DNA of 64,000 bases from positions 868,001-932,000 of the forward strand of contig CAWHJN010000005.1 of the NCBI GenBank assembly GCA_963829705.1. Reading direction: 5' to 3'. The notes under the pieces are model-generated. The model saw only the letters and a list, made by a program, of their open reading frames with translations. It searched no databases and was not told where the DNA came from. Shown here piece after piece: positions 1-8,155 of the stretch. Positions within the stretch are counted from its first letter, which is position 1. Each line of letters begins with the position of its first letter. Origin of the DNA: CAWHJN01 sp963829705. Lineage in GTDB: Bacteria > Bacteroidota > Rhodothermia > Rhodothermales > BA12. A program made the position numbers and the translations under genes.

Positions 1-1254
1 GCCGGGGAGCGCGGCGCTGCCGACGCCGAGCGCGACCCCCGTGGCTTCGCGCTCAAGTTCTACACCGAGGAAGGCAACTGGGACCTCGTGGGCAACAACA
101 CGCCCATCTTCTTCGTGCGCGACCCCTACAAGTTCGCCATGTTCATCCACTCGCAGAAGCGCCACCCGCACACCAACCTGCGCGACGCCGACATGCAGTG
201 GGATTTCTGGAGCCTCTGCCCCGAATCGCTCCACCAGGTCACGTGGCTCTTCGGCGACCGGGGCATCCCGCAGACGTACCGCCACATGAACGGCTACGGC
301 TCCCACACCTACTCGCTCGTCAACGACGCGGGCGAGCGGACGTGGGTGAAGTTCCACTTCAAGACGGATCAGGGCATCAAAAACCTGACGAACGAGGAAG
401 CCGCCCAGCTCATCGCGCAGGACCGCGAAAGCCACCAGCGCGACCTGTGGGAAGCCATCGACCAGGGCGACTTCCCGACGTGGACCGTCCACGTGCAACT
501 CATGACGCAGGACGAGGCCGATGCGTTCGAGTGGAATCCGTTCGACCTCACGAAGGTGTGGCCGCACGCGGACTTCCCGCTCATCGAGGTCGGCAAGATG
601 GAGCTCAACCGCAACCCGGACAACTACTTCCACGAGGTCGAGCAGGCCGCTTTCAACCCCAGCAGCCTCGTTCCGGGCATCGGCCCGAGCCCCGACAAGA
701 TGCTGCAGGGGCGGCTGATGAGCTACCAGGATGCCCACCTCTACCGCATCGGCGTCAACTACCGCGACCTCAAAGTCAACCGCCCGCACACGCCCGTCCG
801 CAATTACATGCGCGACGGCCAGTTCGGCGGCATCCTCGACGAGGGCACGGGCCACCCGAACTACTACCCCAACTCCGTCGAAGGCGCGCCTCGCCCCGAC
901 CCACGCTACGCCGACCCTGCCTGGCACCTGGGCGACGTGACCGTGGACCGCTACAACAGCCGCGAGGGCAACGACGATTACTCGCAGGCCGCGGCACTCT
1001 ACAACCTCATGAGCGAGGAGGAGAAAACCCGCCTCGCCACCAACCTCGCCGCCTCGCTGGGCGGGTGCAAGCGGCAGGAGATCATAGACCGCCAACTCGC
1101 GCATTTTGACAAGGTGGACGAGGATTACGGAAAGCGCGTCCGCGACGCGGTGGCCCGTGTGCGCAATGCCTCCGGCGATGGCGTTTCAGCAGGCATCGAA
1201 GCAGGCATGGCCGTCCGCGACGCCGTGCCCGAGGGCGAAGCGAAGCGCGACTGA
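1..1254 (+). CDS. katA: Catalase, heme-dependent (5' end outside window)
   Basis: Monofunctional heme catalase (2 H2O2 to water and O2), cut at the left edge; the reading frame is open from base 1. Visible landmarks are GNNTPIFFVRDPYKF, the distal-pocket strand carrying the catalytic Asn, and RLMSYQDAHLYRIG, the proximal motif whose first Tyr is the heme-iron ligand. About 417 residues are present, so only the N-terminal arm with the catalytic His is missing. The C-terminus is short, which fits a small-subunit clade. A strong hairpin terminator lies 20 nt after the stop and an ankyrin gene follows. The family is certain; the symbol is a generic choice. Confidence 0.96.
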   Translation, partial: AGERGAADAERDPRGFALKFYTEEGNWDLVGNNTPIFFVRDPYKFAMFIHSQKRHPHTNLRDADMQWDFWSLCPESLHQVTWLFGDRGIPQTYRHMNGYGSHTYSLVNDAGERTWVKFHFKTDQGIKNLTNEEAAQLIAQDRESHQRDLWEAIDQGDFPTWTVHVQLMTQDEADAFEWNPFDLTKVWPHADFPLIEVGKMELNRNPDNYFHEVEQAAFNPSSLVPGIGPSPDKMLQGRLMSYQDAHLYRIGVNYRDLKVNRPHTPVRNYMRDGQFGGILDEGTGHPNYYPNSVEGAPRPDPRYADPAWHLGDVTVDRYNSREGNDDYSQAAALYNLMSEEEKTRLATNLAASLGGCKRQEIIDRQLAHFDKVDEDYGKRVRDAVARVRNASGDGVSAGIEAGMAVRDAVPEGEAKRD

Positions 1255-1274
1255 CAAGAGGGTGGGTCTCCGAT

Positions 1275-1310
1275 CGCCCCGGTAGCTTGCGGCTGCCGGG
1301 GCGTTCTTCT
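1275..1310 (+). terminator. Rho-independent terminator after catalase
   Basis: A 12-bp stem (1275-1286 with 1292-1303, one G-T pair, loop TTGCG) is followed by TTCTTCT. It sits between the catalase stop and the ankyrin start, so it either ends the catalase transcript or attenuates read-through into the ankyrin gene. Confidence 0.8.
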
Positions 1311-1324
1311 CACGAGCCACGTTC

Positions 1325-1843
1325 ATGGACGACCCCGATACCATCAACCTGTCCAACGTCGATTTCCACGAGATTGCCCGGCGCGGGGATGTCGAGGTGA
1401 TGACGGCCTTTCTCGACGCGGGCCTCGACCCCGACCTGCGCGACGAGCGGGGGCACACGCTGCTCATGATCGCCGCCTACAACGACCAGCGCGCGATGGT
1501 GGAGACGCTGCTCGCCCGAGGAGCCACGGCGGACGCGCCCGATGCAGCGGGCAACACGCCGCTCATGGGACTGGCGTTCAAAGGCTACGCCGACGTGGCC
1601 GAAACCCTCCTCGTCCACGGCGCAGACGCCAACGCGCGCAACGGGGCCGGAGCCACGGCGCTCATGTTCGCGGCGATGTTCAAACAGGCCGCCCTCGTCC
1701 AGATGCTGCTCGATCACGGCGCGGATCCCGCGCTCCGAGACGCGCAGCACCGCACCGCGCGCGACCTCGCGCGGGCCCACGGCCACGCCGACCTCGCAGC
1801 GCTGCTGGAAGGGGGGGAGCCGCCGGGCCAGCCTCTGTCCTGA
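1325..1843 (+). CDS. Ankyrin-repeat protein downstream of catalase
   Basis: A 172-residue protein built almost wholly of ankyrin repeats. About four full units are readable, with helix-turn cores such as GHTLLMIAAYNDQ, GNTPLMGLAFKG and GATALMFAAMFKQ and loop ends of the LLxHGADxNAR type. There is no signal peptide, so it is probably cytoplasmic. It follows the catalase gene by 70 nt. In Pseudomonas aeruginosa katB is followed by ankB, which supports catalase activity, so a catalase-partner role is a reasonable inference. The preceding terminator suggests expression may be partly independent. Confidence 0.85.
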   Translation: MDDPDTINLSNVDFHEIARRGDVEVMTAFLDAGLDPDLRDERGHTLLMIAAYNDQRAMVETLLARGATADAPDAAGNTPLMGLAFKGYADVAETLLVHGADANARNGAGATALMFAAMFKQAALVQMLLDHGADPALRDAQHRTARDLARAHGHADLAALLEGGEPPGQPLS

Positions 1844-1885
1844 ACGCGCGCCGTAGCTTTACCGACGCTCATTCCCCCTGCCGCC

Positions 1886-2539
1886 GTGCCCGACGATCCG
1901 CTGTCCTCGTTTTTCCAGAACGCCCGCTACACGCTTTCCGCACCGTCGTGGCAGACGCTGCCGCCCGAAGGCCCGCCCGAGGTGGCGCTGATGGGCCGCT
2001 CGAACGTGGGCAAATCGTCGCTGCTCAATGCGCTCGTGGGGCGCAAGGCGCTCGCGCATACGAGCGGCACGCCCGGTAAAACGCGCGCCTTCAACTTCTA
2101 CGCCCTCGGCGATGCGGACGCGGGCAACGCGCTCTACCTCGTCGATCTGCCCGGCTTCGGCTATGCCAAGTTCTCGCAGGAAGAACGCGACCGCTGGGCA
2201 CGCCTCATCGAGCAGTACATCACCGAGCGGCAGGCGCTCGCGCTCGTCCTCCACCTCGTCGACAGCCGCCACGACCCCACCGCCCTCGACCGTGCCGTCT
2301 TCGAGGCGATGCGCGACAGCCCCGTCACGTACGTCGTGGTGATGACCAAGGCCGACAAGCTCTCGGGCAACACGCGCGCGAAGGCCGTGCGCGGCGTCAA
2401 GGAGGCGCTCGTCGCCGCCGGGCGCGGGGCCGCCGTCGTACTCACCTCCGCGCAGACCGGGCGAGGCCTCGACGAAGTGCGGCAGTGGATCGAAAGCGCC
2501 GCCACGCCGCCGCCGTCGATGGACGAACTGGAAGGCTGA
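1886..2539 (+). CDS. engB: Ribosome biogenesis GTP-binding protein EngB/YsxC
   Basis: A 217-residue EngB-type GTPase needed for large ribosomal subunit assembly. All G motifs are visible: G1 GRSNVGKSS, G2 Thr within TSGTPGKTRAFNFY, G3 DLPGFGYA, G4 TKAD and G5 TSAQTGRG. Length and the PGKT signature match the family. The GTG at 1886 is chosen because it gives the usual short N-terminal helix (SFFQNARY) before the first strand. A candidate TAGCTTTA promoter element lies about 25 nt upstream at 1854. Confidence 0.95.
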   Translation: MPDDPLSSFFQNARYTLSAPSWQTLPPEGPPEVALMGRSNVGKSSLLNALVGRKALAHTSGTPGKTRAFNFYALGDADAGNALYLVDLPGFGYAKFSQEERDRWARLIEQYITERQALALVLHLVDSRHDPTALDRAVFEAMRDSPVTYVVVMTKADKLSGNTRAKAVRGVKEALVAAGRGAAVVLTSAQTGRGLDEVRQWIESAATPPPSMDELEG

Positions 2540-2570
2540 GCCGGCCCCGTTCAGCGGCGGCACACGGGCG

Positions 2571-3923
2571 CTACTGCCTCGGAATCAACAGCAGCGCTTG
2601 CTGCCTCGGGTCGATGTACGTCACCGTTTCGCCGTCGAAAAAGGCGTCCTCCTCCAGCATGAACCGGACGGTTTTGCCGCCCCACTCGGGCACGGCGACG
2701 GCGGCGTTCAGCTCGATCGAGTGCGCCGTGTTGGCGTACAGCGGGTAGTCGCCCGGCCCTGGCACGCCGTCCTGCTGATCCCACAGGCCGATAGTAGGCC
2801 CGGCCCCGTGTCCGTGCAGGCCGATGGGATGCGTGTAGATGGTCGCGGCAAGCCCTTCGGCCCGCGCCGTGTCGAGCGCGCTGCGCAGGATGGCGTTGCC
2901 GCTGCGTCCGGCCTCGAACTGCGCCGTCAGCAGATCCTGCACGCGGTTGGCCGCCGCGAGCCCAGCGGCGAGCCCGGCGGGGGCCTCGGTTTCGCCGGGG
3001 CGGAGCACGTAGGCCATCTGCTGCGTGTCGGTTTGCAGGCCGAGGTACGAGATGCCGAAATCGACCCACACGAGGTCGCCGGGTTGGATGACGCTGGCGT
3101 CCGGGCGGCCCGAGAAGTCGCCCGTCGTGGCCGGGGAGTCGGCGCGCTGCACGGACACGCCGGGATGAAACCACGTCGTCAGGCCAAGGGCGCGGATGCG
3201 GTCGCGGTACCACCACGCGAGGTCGTCGGTCGTCGTGACGCCGGGCGTGAGGGCTGCCAGCGACAGCCCCTCATGCAGGATCGACCGCGCCAGGCGCACG
3301 ACGGTCGGGTAGACGGCCATCTCGGCCTCGATGCGCGTTTCGAGCCATCCGATGGCGAGCGTTTCCGCCGACACGATGCGGCTGCGGTAGGGTGCGGGCA
3401 GGGCGTCGCGGAGGGCGTCGAGTTCGGAAGCCGTCATGCCGTCCGCGAGGGCGAACGTGGCCGAGCGGTTCACCCCGATGCGCTGCGGATCGCGCTCGGC
3501 AACGATCTCGGCCACCCGGGCCCACTGGTCGGGTTGCACCTCGGGCTCCCACGCGCGCGGAAACGGCCCCACGTCGTAGCGCGCCACGGCCAGGCGCTCG
3601 ACCGTCGTGCCGTCGTCGTAAAACACGAGCGTGGTGCGGCGCCGGGCGGCAAGCCACGTCGCGGGCAGCATCGTATCGATTATGGGATCCTCGTTGTACT
3701 CCCGCGCCGAGACGATCCACAGGTCGATGCCTGCGCGCCGCATCAGCACGGGTACGATGCGGTCGAGGCGCTCGGTGAGCCAGGCGTCCCGGACCTCGGC
3801 CTGCGCGCGCAGCGGCAGCACCGCCGGGCGGACGCCGGGCGTGGACGCCTGCTGCGCGTGTGCCGTTGGCAGGGCTGCGAACGTGGCGGCGAGCAGGGCG
3901 AAGGAGAGAATGAGACAGCGCAT
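2571..3923 (-). CDS. Secreted M24 family metallopeptidase (Xaa-Pro aminopeptidase-like)
   Basis: A 450-residue creatinase/Xaa-Pro peptidase with an N-terminal signal peptide (SFALLAATFAALPTAHAQ), so it acts outside the cytoplasm. The C-terminal pita-bread fold shows the metal ligands in order: Asp in VDFGIS, Asp in QTDTQQ, His in GLHGHGAGP, Glu in HSIELN and Glu in MLEEDAFF. The N-terminal half is the creatinase-like domain. The ATG at 3923 is preferred over an upstream in-frame ATG at 4043 because the latter overlaps the next gene and lacks a signal sequence. It lies 40 nt downstream of the M28 peptidase on the same strand, a probable two-gene secreted-peptidase operon. Confidence 0.9.
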   Translation of the reverse strand: MRCLILSFALLAATFAALPTAHAQQASTPGVRPAVLPLRAQAEVRDAWLTERLDRIVPVLMRRAGIDLWIVSAREYNEDPIIDTMLPATWLAARRRTTLVFYDDGTTVERLAVARYDVGPFPRAWEPEVQPDQWARVAEIVAERDPQRIGVNRSATFALADGMTASELDALRDALPAPYRSRIVSAETLAIGWLETRIEAEMAVYPTVVRLARSILHEGLSLAALTPGVTTTDDLAWWYRDRIRALGLTTWFHPGVSVQRADSPATTGDFSGRPDASVIQPGDLVWVDFGISYLGLQTDTQQMAYVLRPGETEAPAGLAAGLAAANRVQDLLTAQFEAGRSGNAILRSALDTARAEGLAATIYTHPIGLHGHGAGPTIGLWDQQDGVPGPGDYPLYANTAHSIELNAAVAVPEWGGKTVRFMLEEDAFFDGETVTYIDPRQQALLLIPRQ

Positions 3924-3963
3924 GGCAGGGGGCAGTACGGGAAGAGGGGGCGTAGCGGTGCGG

Positions 3964-5256
3964 CTACAACGCCCGTAGGAATGCTTCGGCGAGGGTGCGG
4001 GCGTGGGTGAAGGCGTCCCACTGGAGCGTGCGCGCCTCGTCACGGAGGCTGTGGTAGGGCTGCCTGCCGTCTTTGGTGAGCAGGTAGAAGGCCCGCACGC
4101 CCCGTTCGGTAAACGCCCAGTGGTCGGAGTTCGGGCGGTTGGCGCGGGCGTAGAGCGGTCCGCCGCCCTGCTGCGCGTTGAGCGCGGTGAGGAGCGCGTA
4201 CTCGTCGGGGAAATCCGTCCCGGCGAACACCATCAGGCCGTCTTCCGCCGAGGCCACCATGTCGAAGTTGAGCACGAACCGGATGTGTTCGAGCGGGACG
4301 GGCGGGTGCTCGGCGAGGTACTGCGCGCCGTTGAGGCCGAGTTCTTCGCCCGCCAGCGCGGCAAAGACGACGGTGTAGGGCAGCGGCTCGGCGGCGATGC
4401 TGGAAGCCAGCGACAGCAGCATCGCCACGCCGCTCGCGTTGTCGTTCGCGCCGGGAAAAAAGGCATCGGGGCCGAGTGTGCCGAGCCCGTCGTAATGCGC
4501 GGTGACGACGAGCGCGGTGTCGGGTGATTGCGTGCCACGCACCTGCCCGAGCACGTTGACGGCTTCCACCTGCGTGTTGTGGATGCTTTCGACGGCGAAC
4601 GTGGCGGTGGCCGCACCGGCCCACGCATCGCGATGCACCTCGAAGACGGGCAGCGGCGCGTCGAAGCCCGACAGTCCGAAGGTCGGTGTGTCTTCGAGAA
4701 ACACGACGGCGCGCGCCCCGGCGGCGGCGGCGATCTGCATCCTGAACTCGCGGGAGAGGGCCACGGGTGGGAGATCGGCGACGGCGCGCAGGCTGTCGGG
4801 CACGGGCGCACTCACGAGCACGACAGCCTCGCGCGCATCGACGCTCGCGTACGCATCGACGCCGAGGGGCCGCAGCACGAGTCCGTGGCCCACGTCCACC
4901 ACGCGCAGGCGCTCGCCCGCGCCGCTGCCGGTGGACGGGTACGGGATAAAACCGGAGCCCAGCACGAGCGTGTCGGTGCCGGCGACGAGCAGCGGCGTGC
5001 CTGTGATCAGATCCGCCTCGAAGGCGAACGGCTGCCAGTACGAACCGCCGACGGGCGCGAGGCCGATCTCAGCGTAGCGCCGCCCGAGATACGCCGCCGC
5101 CCGGTCCGCGCCTCCGCCCACGTAGCCGCGCCCGGCGTACGGAGCCGACGCCAGCGTGTCCACGTCGGCCCGCGCCACGTCGAGCCAGTCCTGGGCGTGG
5201 AGGGGGAGTGCGGCGAGAAAGGCGGCGGCGAAAGAGAGGAGGAGGGTGCGGTACAT
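3964..5256 (-). CDS. Secreted M28 family zinc aminopeptidase
   Basis: A 430-residue M28 peptidase with a signal peptide (LLLSFAAAFLAALPLHAQ). Zinc-binding and catalytic landmarks are TAHYDGLG (His, Asp), GANDNASGVA (bridging Asp), AGEELGLNG (general-base Glu plus Glu ligand), NFDMV (Asp) and SDHWAF (His). A protease-associated-like insert sits in the first half. The ATG at 5256 is chosen because it starts the signal peptide; an in-frame ATG at 5304 would run into the promoter region shared with the divergent ArsR gene. It probably feeds on peptides together with the M24 enzyme just downstream. Confidence 0.92.
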   Translation of the reverse strand: MYRTLLLSFAAAFLAALPLHAQDWLDVARADVDTLASAPYAGRGYVGGGADRAAAYLGRRYAEIGLAPVGGSYWQPFAFEADLITGTPLLVAGTDTLVLGSGFIPYPSTGSGAGERLRVVDVGHGLVLRPLGVDAYASVDAREAVVLVSAPVPDSLRAVADLPPVALSREFRMQIAAAAGARAVVFLEDTPTFGLSGFDAPLPVFEVHRDAWAGAATATFAVESIHNTQVEAVNVLGQVRGTQSPDTALVVTAHYDGLGTLGPDAFFPGANDNASGVAMLLSLASSIAAEPLPYTVVFAALAGEELGLNGAQYLAEHPPVPLEHIRFVLNFDMVASAEDGLMVFAGTDFPDEYALLTALNAQQGGGPLYARANRPNSDHWAFTERGVRAFYLLTKDGRQPYHSLRDEARTLQWDAFTHARTLAEAFLRAL

Positions 5257-5291
5257 CTCGACGGGTTTTTTCGGCGTCGCCCAATCTACTG

Positions 5292-5338
5292 TTGACTTCT
5301 GCATCTTCCATGATTATCGTACATCTACGATATACGAT
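5292..5338 (+). promoter_or_regulatory. Promoter with overlapping ArsR-type operator
   Basis: TTGACT (5292-5297), a 17-nt spacer and TATCGT (5315-5320) form a sigma70-like promoter. Overlapping and following the -10 are ATCGTA (5316-5321), its inverted copy TACGAT (5326-5331) and a second TACGAT (5333-5338). An imperfect palindrome over the -10, a few bases before an ArsR gene, is the classic layout for autorepression that metal relieves. Confidence 0.65.
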
Positions 5339-5344
5339 TTAAAC

Positions 5345-5683
5345 GTGACGACCTCCTCTCCATCCGACCAGGACCTCGCGGCGTGGGCACGGGCGCTCAG
5401 CCATCCCGCCCGCCTTTCCATCCTCCGCACGCTCGCCGAGCGGCAGACGTGTCTCTGCGGCGAACTCGTGGAGGTGCTTCCGCTCGCTCAATCGACGGTG
5501 TCGCAGCACCTGAAGGTGCTGAAAGAGGCCGGTTTGATCGCGGGCGAGACGGACGGTCCGCGTTCGTGCTACTGCCTGAATGCGGACGCTCTCCGGCGCG
5601 TACGAGCCGGACTGGATGCGCTGCTCGCCTGCCTCGACGGAGGCGGTGCGTGCTGCGCGATTTCCTCAGAACCATCCACGTAA
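5345..5683 (+). CDS. arsR: ArsR/SmtB family transcriptional regulator
   Basis: A 112-residue winged-helix repressor. The helix-turn-helix is LAQSTVSQHLKVLKEAGL and the wing follows at GETDGPRSCYCL. The TCLCGEL segment gives a Cys-x-Cys metalloid/metal site in the position used by ArsR-type sensors, and the tail has further cysteines (LLACLDGGGACC). The GTG at 5345 follows directly on the operator; upstream in-frame starts would overlap the promoter and the divergent M28 gene. The only downstream partner before the terminator is a 16-codon Cys-rich ORF, not an ars efflux pump or reductase. As(III) is the family default ligand, but another thiophilic metal is equally possible. Confidence 0.88.
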   Translation: MTTSSPSDQDLAAWARALSHPARLSILRTLAERQTCLCGELVEVLPLAQSTVSQHLKVLKEAGLIAGETDGPRSCYCLNADALRRVRAGLDALLACLDGGGACCAISSEPST

Positions 5684-5696
5684 CCAACACGACGCC

Positions 5697-5747
5697 ATGA
5701 TCGACACCGATGGCGGCTGCTGCGGAGGCGGCGGCTGCGGCTGCTAA
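5697..5747 (+). CDS. Cys/Gly-rich micropeptide MIDTDGGCCGGGGCGC
   Basis: A 16-codon ORF from ATG (5697) to TAA (5745), 13 nt after arsR. It encodes MIDTDGGCCGGGGCGC, whose last ten residues are four Cys and six Gly. Immediately after the stop comes a strong terminator, so the transcription unit appears to be arsR plus this ORF only. A CC...CGC tail is well suited to bind soft metals, so a metal-buffering peptide, metallochaperone tail or co-sensor is possible (inference). It could also be a chance ORF in GC-rich DNA; the placement between regulator and terminator argues against that. Confidence 0.5.
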   Translation: MIDTDGGCCGGGGCGC

Positions 5748-5757
5748 AGCCATAGAC

Positions 5758-5792
5758 AGGCCTCCGGGGACTTCGGTTCTCGGAGGCCTTTT
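5758..5792 (+). terminator. Rho-independent terminator of the arsR unit
   Basis: A perfect 9-bp stem AGGCCTCCG (5758-5766) / CGGAGGCCT (5781-5789) is followed by a short T run to 5792. It abuts the end of the minus-strand efflux operon and could serve both convergent units. Confidence 0.88.
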
Positions 5793-6907
5793 CACGCAGC
5801 CGTTTTGCGGTAGCGCGCAATCGATAGGCCCAGCACGGCGGCGGCGAAGAGCGCCATCGCCCCCAGCGCGGGCAGGAGGTCGGGCAACCGCGCGCCTTTG
5901 AGGAGCACGCCGCGCAGGATCCCGGCGAAGTGTTTGATGGGGTTCGCCTCGGCCACGACCTGCGCCCAGCCCGGCATCGACTGGGCGGGGGTGAAGATGC
6001 CACCGAGGAAAAAGAACGTGACGAGCACGAAGAATGTCAGAAACATCGCCTGCTGCTGCGTCTCGACCGCCGTGGAGATGAGCAGCCCGAGGCCGAGCGC
6101 GGCGGGCAGGTACAGCGCCGCGCCCAGGTACACGAGCGCCACCGACCCCACGAACGGGATGCCGAAGACGAACCGGATGATCGACAGCCCGATGGTGAGT
6201 TCGATGAGGCCGAGAATCCAGAACGGGATGAGCTTGCCTGCGATAAACTGTCCGCGCGTGATGGGCGTGACGTTGAGCTGTTCGAGTGTGCCGATCTCCT
6301 TTTCGCGGGCGATGTTCTGCGCCGTCAGCAGGATGCCGACGAGGGTGACGAGCGACGCCAGCAGCCCGACGGCCATGTAGGCGAGGTAGCGGCGCTGCGG
6401 GTTGTAGAACGTGCGCGTCTGCACCGTCAGCCCTGCTCCCGCCGCCGTGCCCTCCCCGCTGCGCGCCGCCTCCGCGTGTGCGAACTGCGTCAGGATCTGC
6501 GCCGCGTACGCCTGCACGACGCCCGCCGCCGCGCCGTCCTCGGCGTTGAGCACGAGTTGCACCGTCGGCGTGCTGCCGCGTGCCAGGTCGCGCCCGAAGC
6601 CCTCGGGAATGCGGAGCACCACGTTCGCCTCGCGCCGCAGCAGGGCCTCGTCCGCCACATTGCCCGACGCCGTGACCGTGGCCACGCCAAAGCGACCCGA
6701 CGCCACGAACCGTTCCACCAGCCGCTCCGCCGCCAGGCTGCCGTCGAGATCCACGAGCGCCAGGTCGGTGTGCTTTACCTCGAACGTCATCGCCTGCGCC
6801 AGCACGAGCAGTTGCAACACCGGCGGCACGAAGATCTGGATGAGCATGATCTTGTCGCGCAGCACCTGCAGCGTCTCCTTGCGGATCAGGAAGAGGATCG
6901 TGCGCAT
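5792..6907 (-). CDS. ABC-2 type multidrug transporter permease (YbhR-like)
   Basis: A 371-residue inner-membrane permease, last gene of the efflux operon. It has the ABC-2 layout: one N-terminal membrane helix (IFVPPVLQLLVLAQAM), a large periplasmic domain of about 140 residues ending in TFYNPQRRYLAYMAVG, then five membrane helices. The cytoplasmic coupling segment reads NIAREKEIGTLEQLNVTPI, typical of YbhR/YhhJ. It should pair with the adjacent permease as a heterodimer driven by the two ATPases encoded upstream. The substrate is unknown; relatives export cationic drugs or dyes. Confidence 0.9.
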   Translation of the reverse strand: MRTILFLIRKETLQVLRDKIMLIQIFVPPVLQLLVLAQAMTFEVKHTDLALVDLDGSLAAERLVERFVASGRFGVATVTASGNVADEALLRREANVVLRIPEGFGRDLARGSTPTVQLVLNAEDGAAAGVVQAYAAQILTQFAHAEAARSGEGTAAGAGLTVQTRTFYNPQRRYLAYMAVGLLASLVTLVGILLTAQNIAREKEIGTLEQLNVTPITRGQFIAGKLIPFWILGLIELTIGLSIIRFVFGIPFVGSVALVYLGAALYLPAALGLGLLISTAVETQQQAMFLTFFVLVTFFFLGGIFTPAQSMPGWAQVVAEANPIKHFAGILRGVLLKGARLPDLLPALGAMALFAAAVLGLSIARYRKTAA

Positions 6908-6952
6908 GGGATCGTGGGTGAAGGGCGCCGTGTGAGGGGGACGGGGAAACGT

Positions 6953-8053
6953 CTACCCCTTACCCAGCCGCTCGTTGAGAGAGCGGGCGGCGGCGGTGAG
7001 GAGGACGGCGGCGAAACCGCACAGGATGAGCAGCTCTTTCCACAAAAGCGCCAGCCCCGCGCCTTTGAGCATCACGCCGCGCGCGACGAGGATGAACCAC
7101 GTGGCCGGGACGATATTCGTGACAGGCTGCAGCCAGCCGGGCATCGACGCGATGGGGAAGACGAAGCCCGTGAGCGCGAGCGTGGGCAGCAGCAGGCCCA
7201 GCAGCGTGCCCATCATGGCCGTCCGCTGGTCGGGCGTGCGGCTCGAAATCAGCACGCCCAGCGCGAGCGAGGCGAGCACGTAGACGAGGGCGGCGGCCAG
7301 CAGGAGCACCACGCTTCCTCGCACCGGCACGCCGAAGACGAACGTGGCCACCGCCAGCGTCGTCAGCGCGTTGCCGAAGGCGAGCGCGAGGTAGGGCGCG
7401 ACCTTGCCCGCGACGATCTGGAGGGGCCGTAGCGGCGAGACGAGCAGCACCTCCATCGTGCCGCGCTCTTTCTCGCGCGCCAGCGAAATCGCCGTCATCA
7501 GCGCGGAGACGAGCGTGAGCACGAAGGCCAGCAGGCCCGGCACGAACAGGTTCTCGGAGGCGAGCGTCGGGTTGAAACGCATCCGCGTGGCGGTGCGGAT
7601 GAGGGGCATCCGCGCGCCGTTCTGGGCCGCCCACGCCTGCACGACGCCGCGCACGTAGCTTTCCGCCGTGGCCGCGTACGTGGCATTCGTGCCGTCGCTG
7701 ACGACGAGCACATCGGCGGTGCCGTCGGCAAAGCGCCGCGCGAAATGTGCCGGGAGCACGAGCGCCACGTCGGCCTCGCCTGCCCGCAGGAGCGGTTCGA
7801 TGGCGTTCACGTTCGCCCGGACGCCCACGAGGTGGAGGGCCGTCGTCGCGGCCAGCGCCTGCGTCAGGCTTTCGCTGCGCGCATCCCGCGCCGCATCGAC
7901 GACGACGAGGCGCACGTTCTGCACGTCCGTCCGGATGGCGTAGCCGAAGAGCAGCACCATCACCACCGGCATCGCCACGAGCACCGCCAGCGTCTGCCGG
8001 TCGCGCAGGATATGGCGGGTCTCCTTGAGCACGAAGCTGCGGAAAGGCGACAT
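6953..8053 (-). CDS. ABC-2 type multidrug transporter permease (YbhS-like)
   Basis: A 366-residue ABC-2 permease with the same layout as its neighbour: N-terminal helix (TLAVLVAMPVVMVLLFGYAI), periplasmic domain with RFNPTLASENLFVPG, then five helices. The coupling segment SLAREKERGTMEVLLVSPL is diagnostic for this family. It lies 45 nt upstream of the second permease and 102 nt downstream of the ATPase gene. That gap is the widest in the operon and includes a pyrimidine-rich leader (mRNA sense) with TTCCGCGTTCCCACTTTC. Confidence 0.9.
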   Translation of the reverse strand: MSPFRSFVLKETRHILRDRQTLAVLVAMPVVMVLLFGYAIRTDVQNVRLVVVDAARDARSESLTQALAATTALHLVGVRANVNAIEPLLRAGEADVALVLPAHFARRFADGTADVLVVSDGTNATYAATAESYVRGVVQAWAAQNGARMPLIRTATRMRFNPTLASENLFVPGLLAFVLTLVSALMTAISLAREKERGTMEVLLVSPLRPLQIVAGKVAPYLALAFGNALTTLAVATFVFGVPVRGSVVLLLAAALVYVLASLALGVLISSRTPDQRTAMMGTLLGLLLPTLALTGFVFPIASMPGWLQPVTNIVPATWFILVARGVMLKGAGLALLWKELLILCGFAAVLLTAAARSLNERLGKG

Positions 8054-8155
8054 GGTTGAAAGTGGGAACGCGGAATGGGGAAAACGATGGGCCAGGGTGT
8101 GGGAAGGCGGGCGTAGGGACGTGCCGTGCTGCGTCCTGCCGTGGCGGCGCGGCGT

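Noticed and set aside
1283..1289. TAGCTTG as a -10 element for the ankyrin gene
   Set aside because: It lies in the stem and loop of the catalase terminator hairpin, which explains the sequence better.
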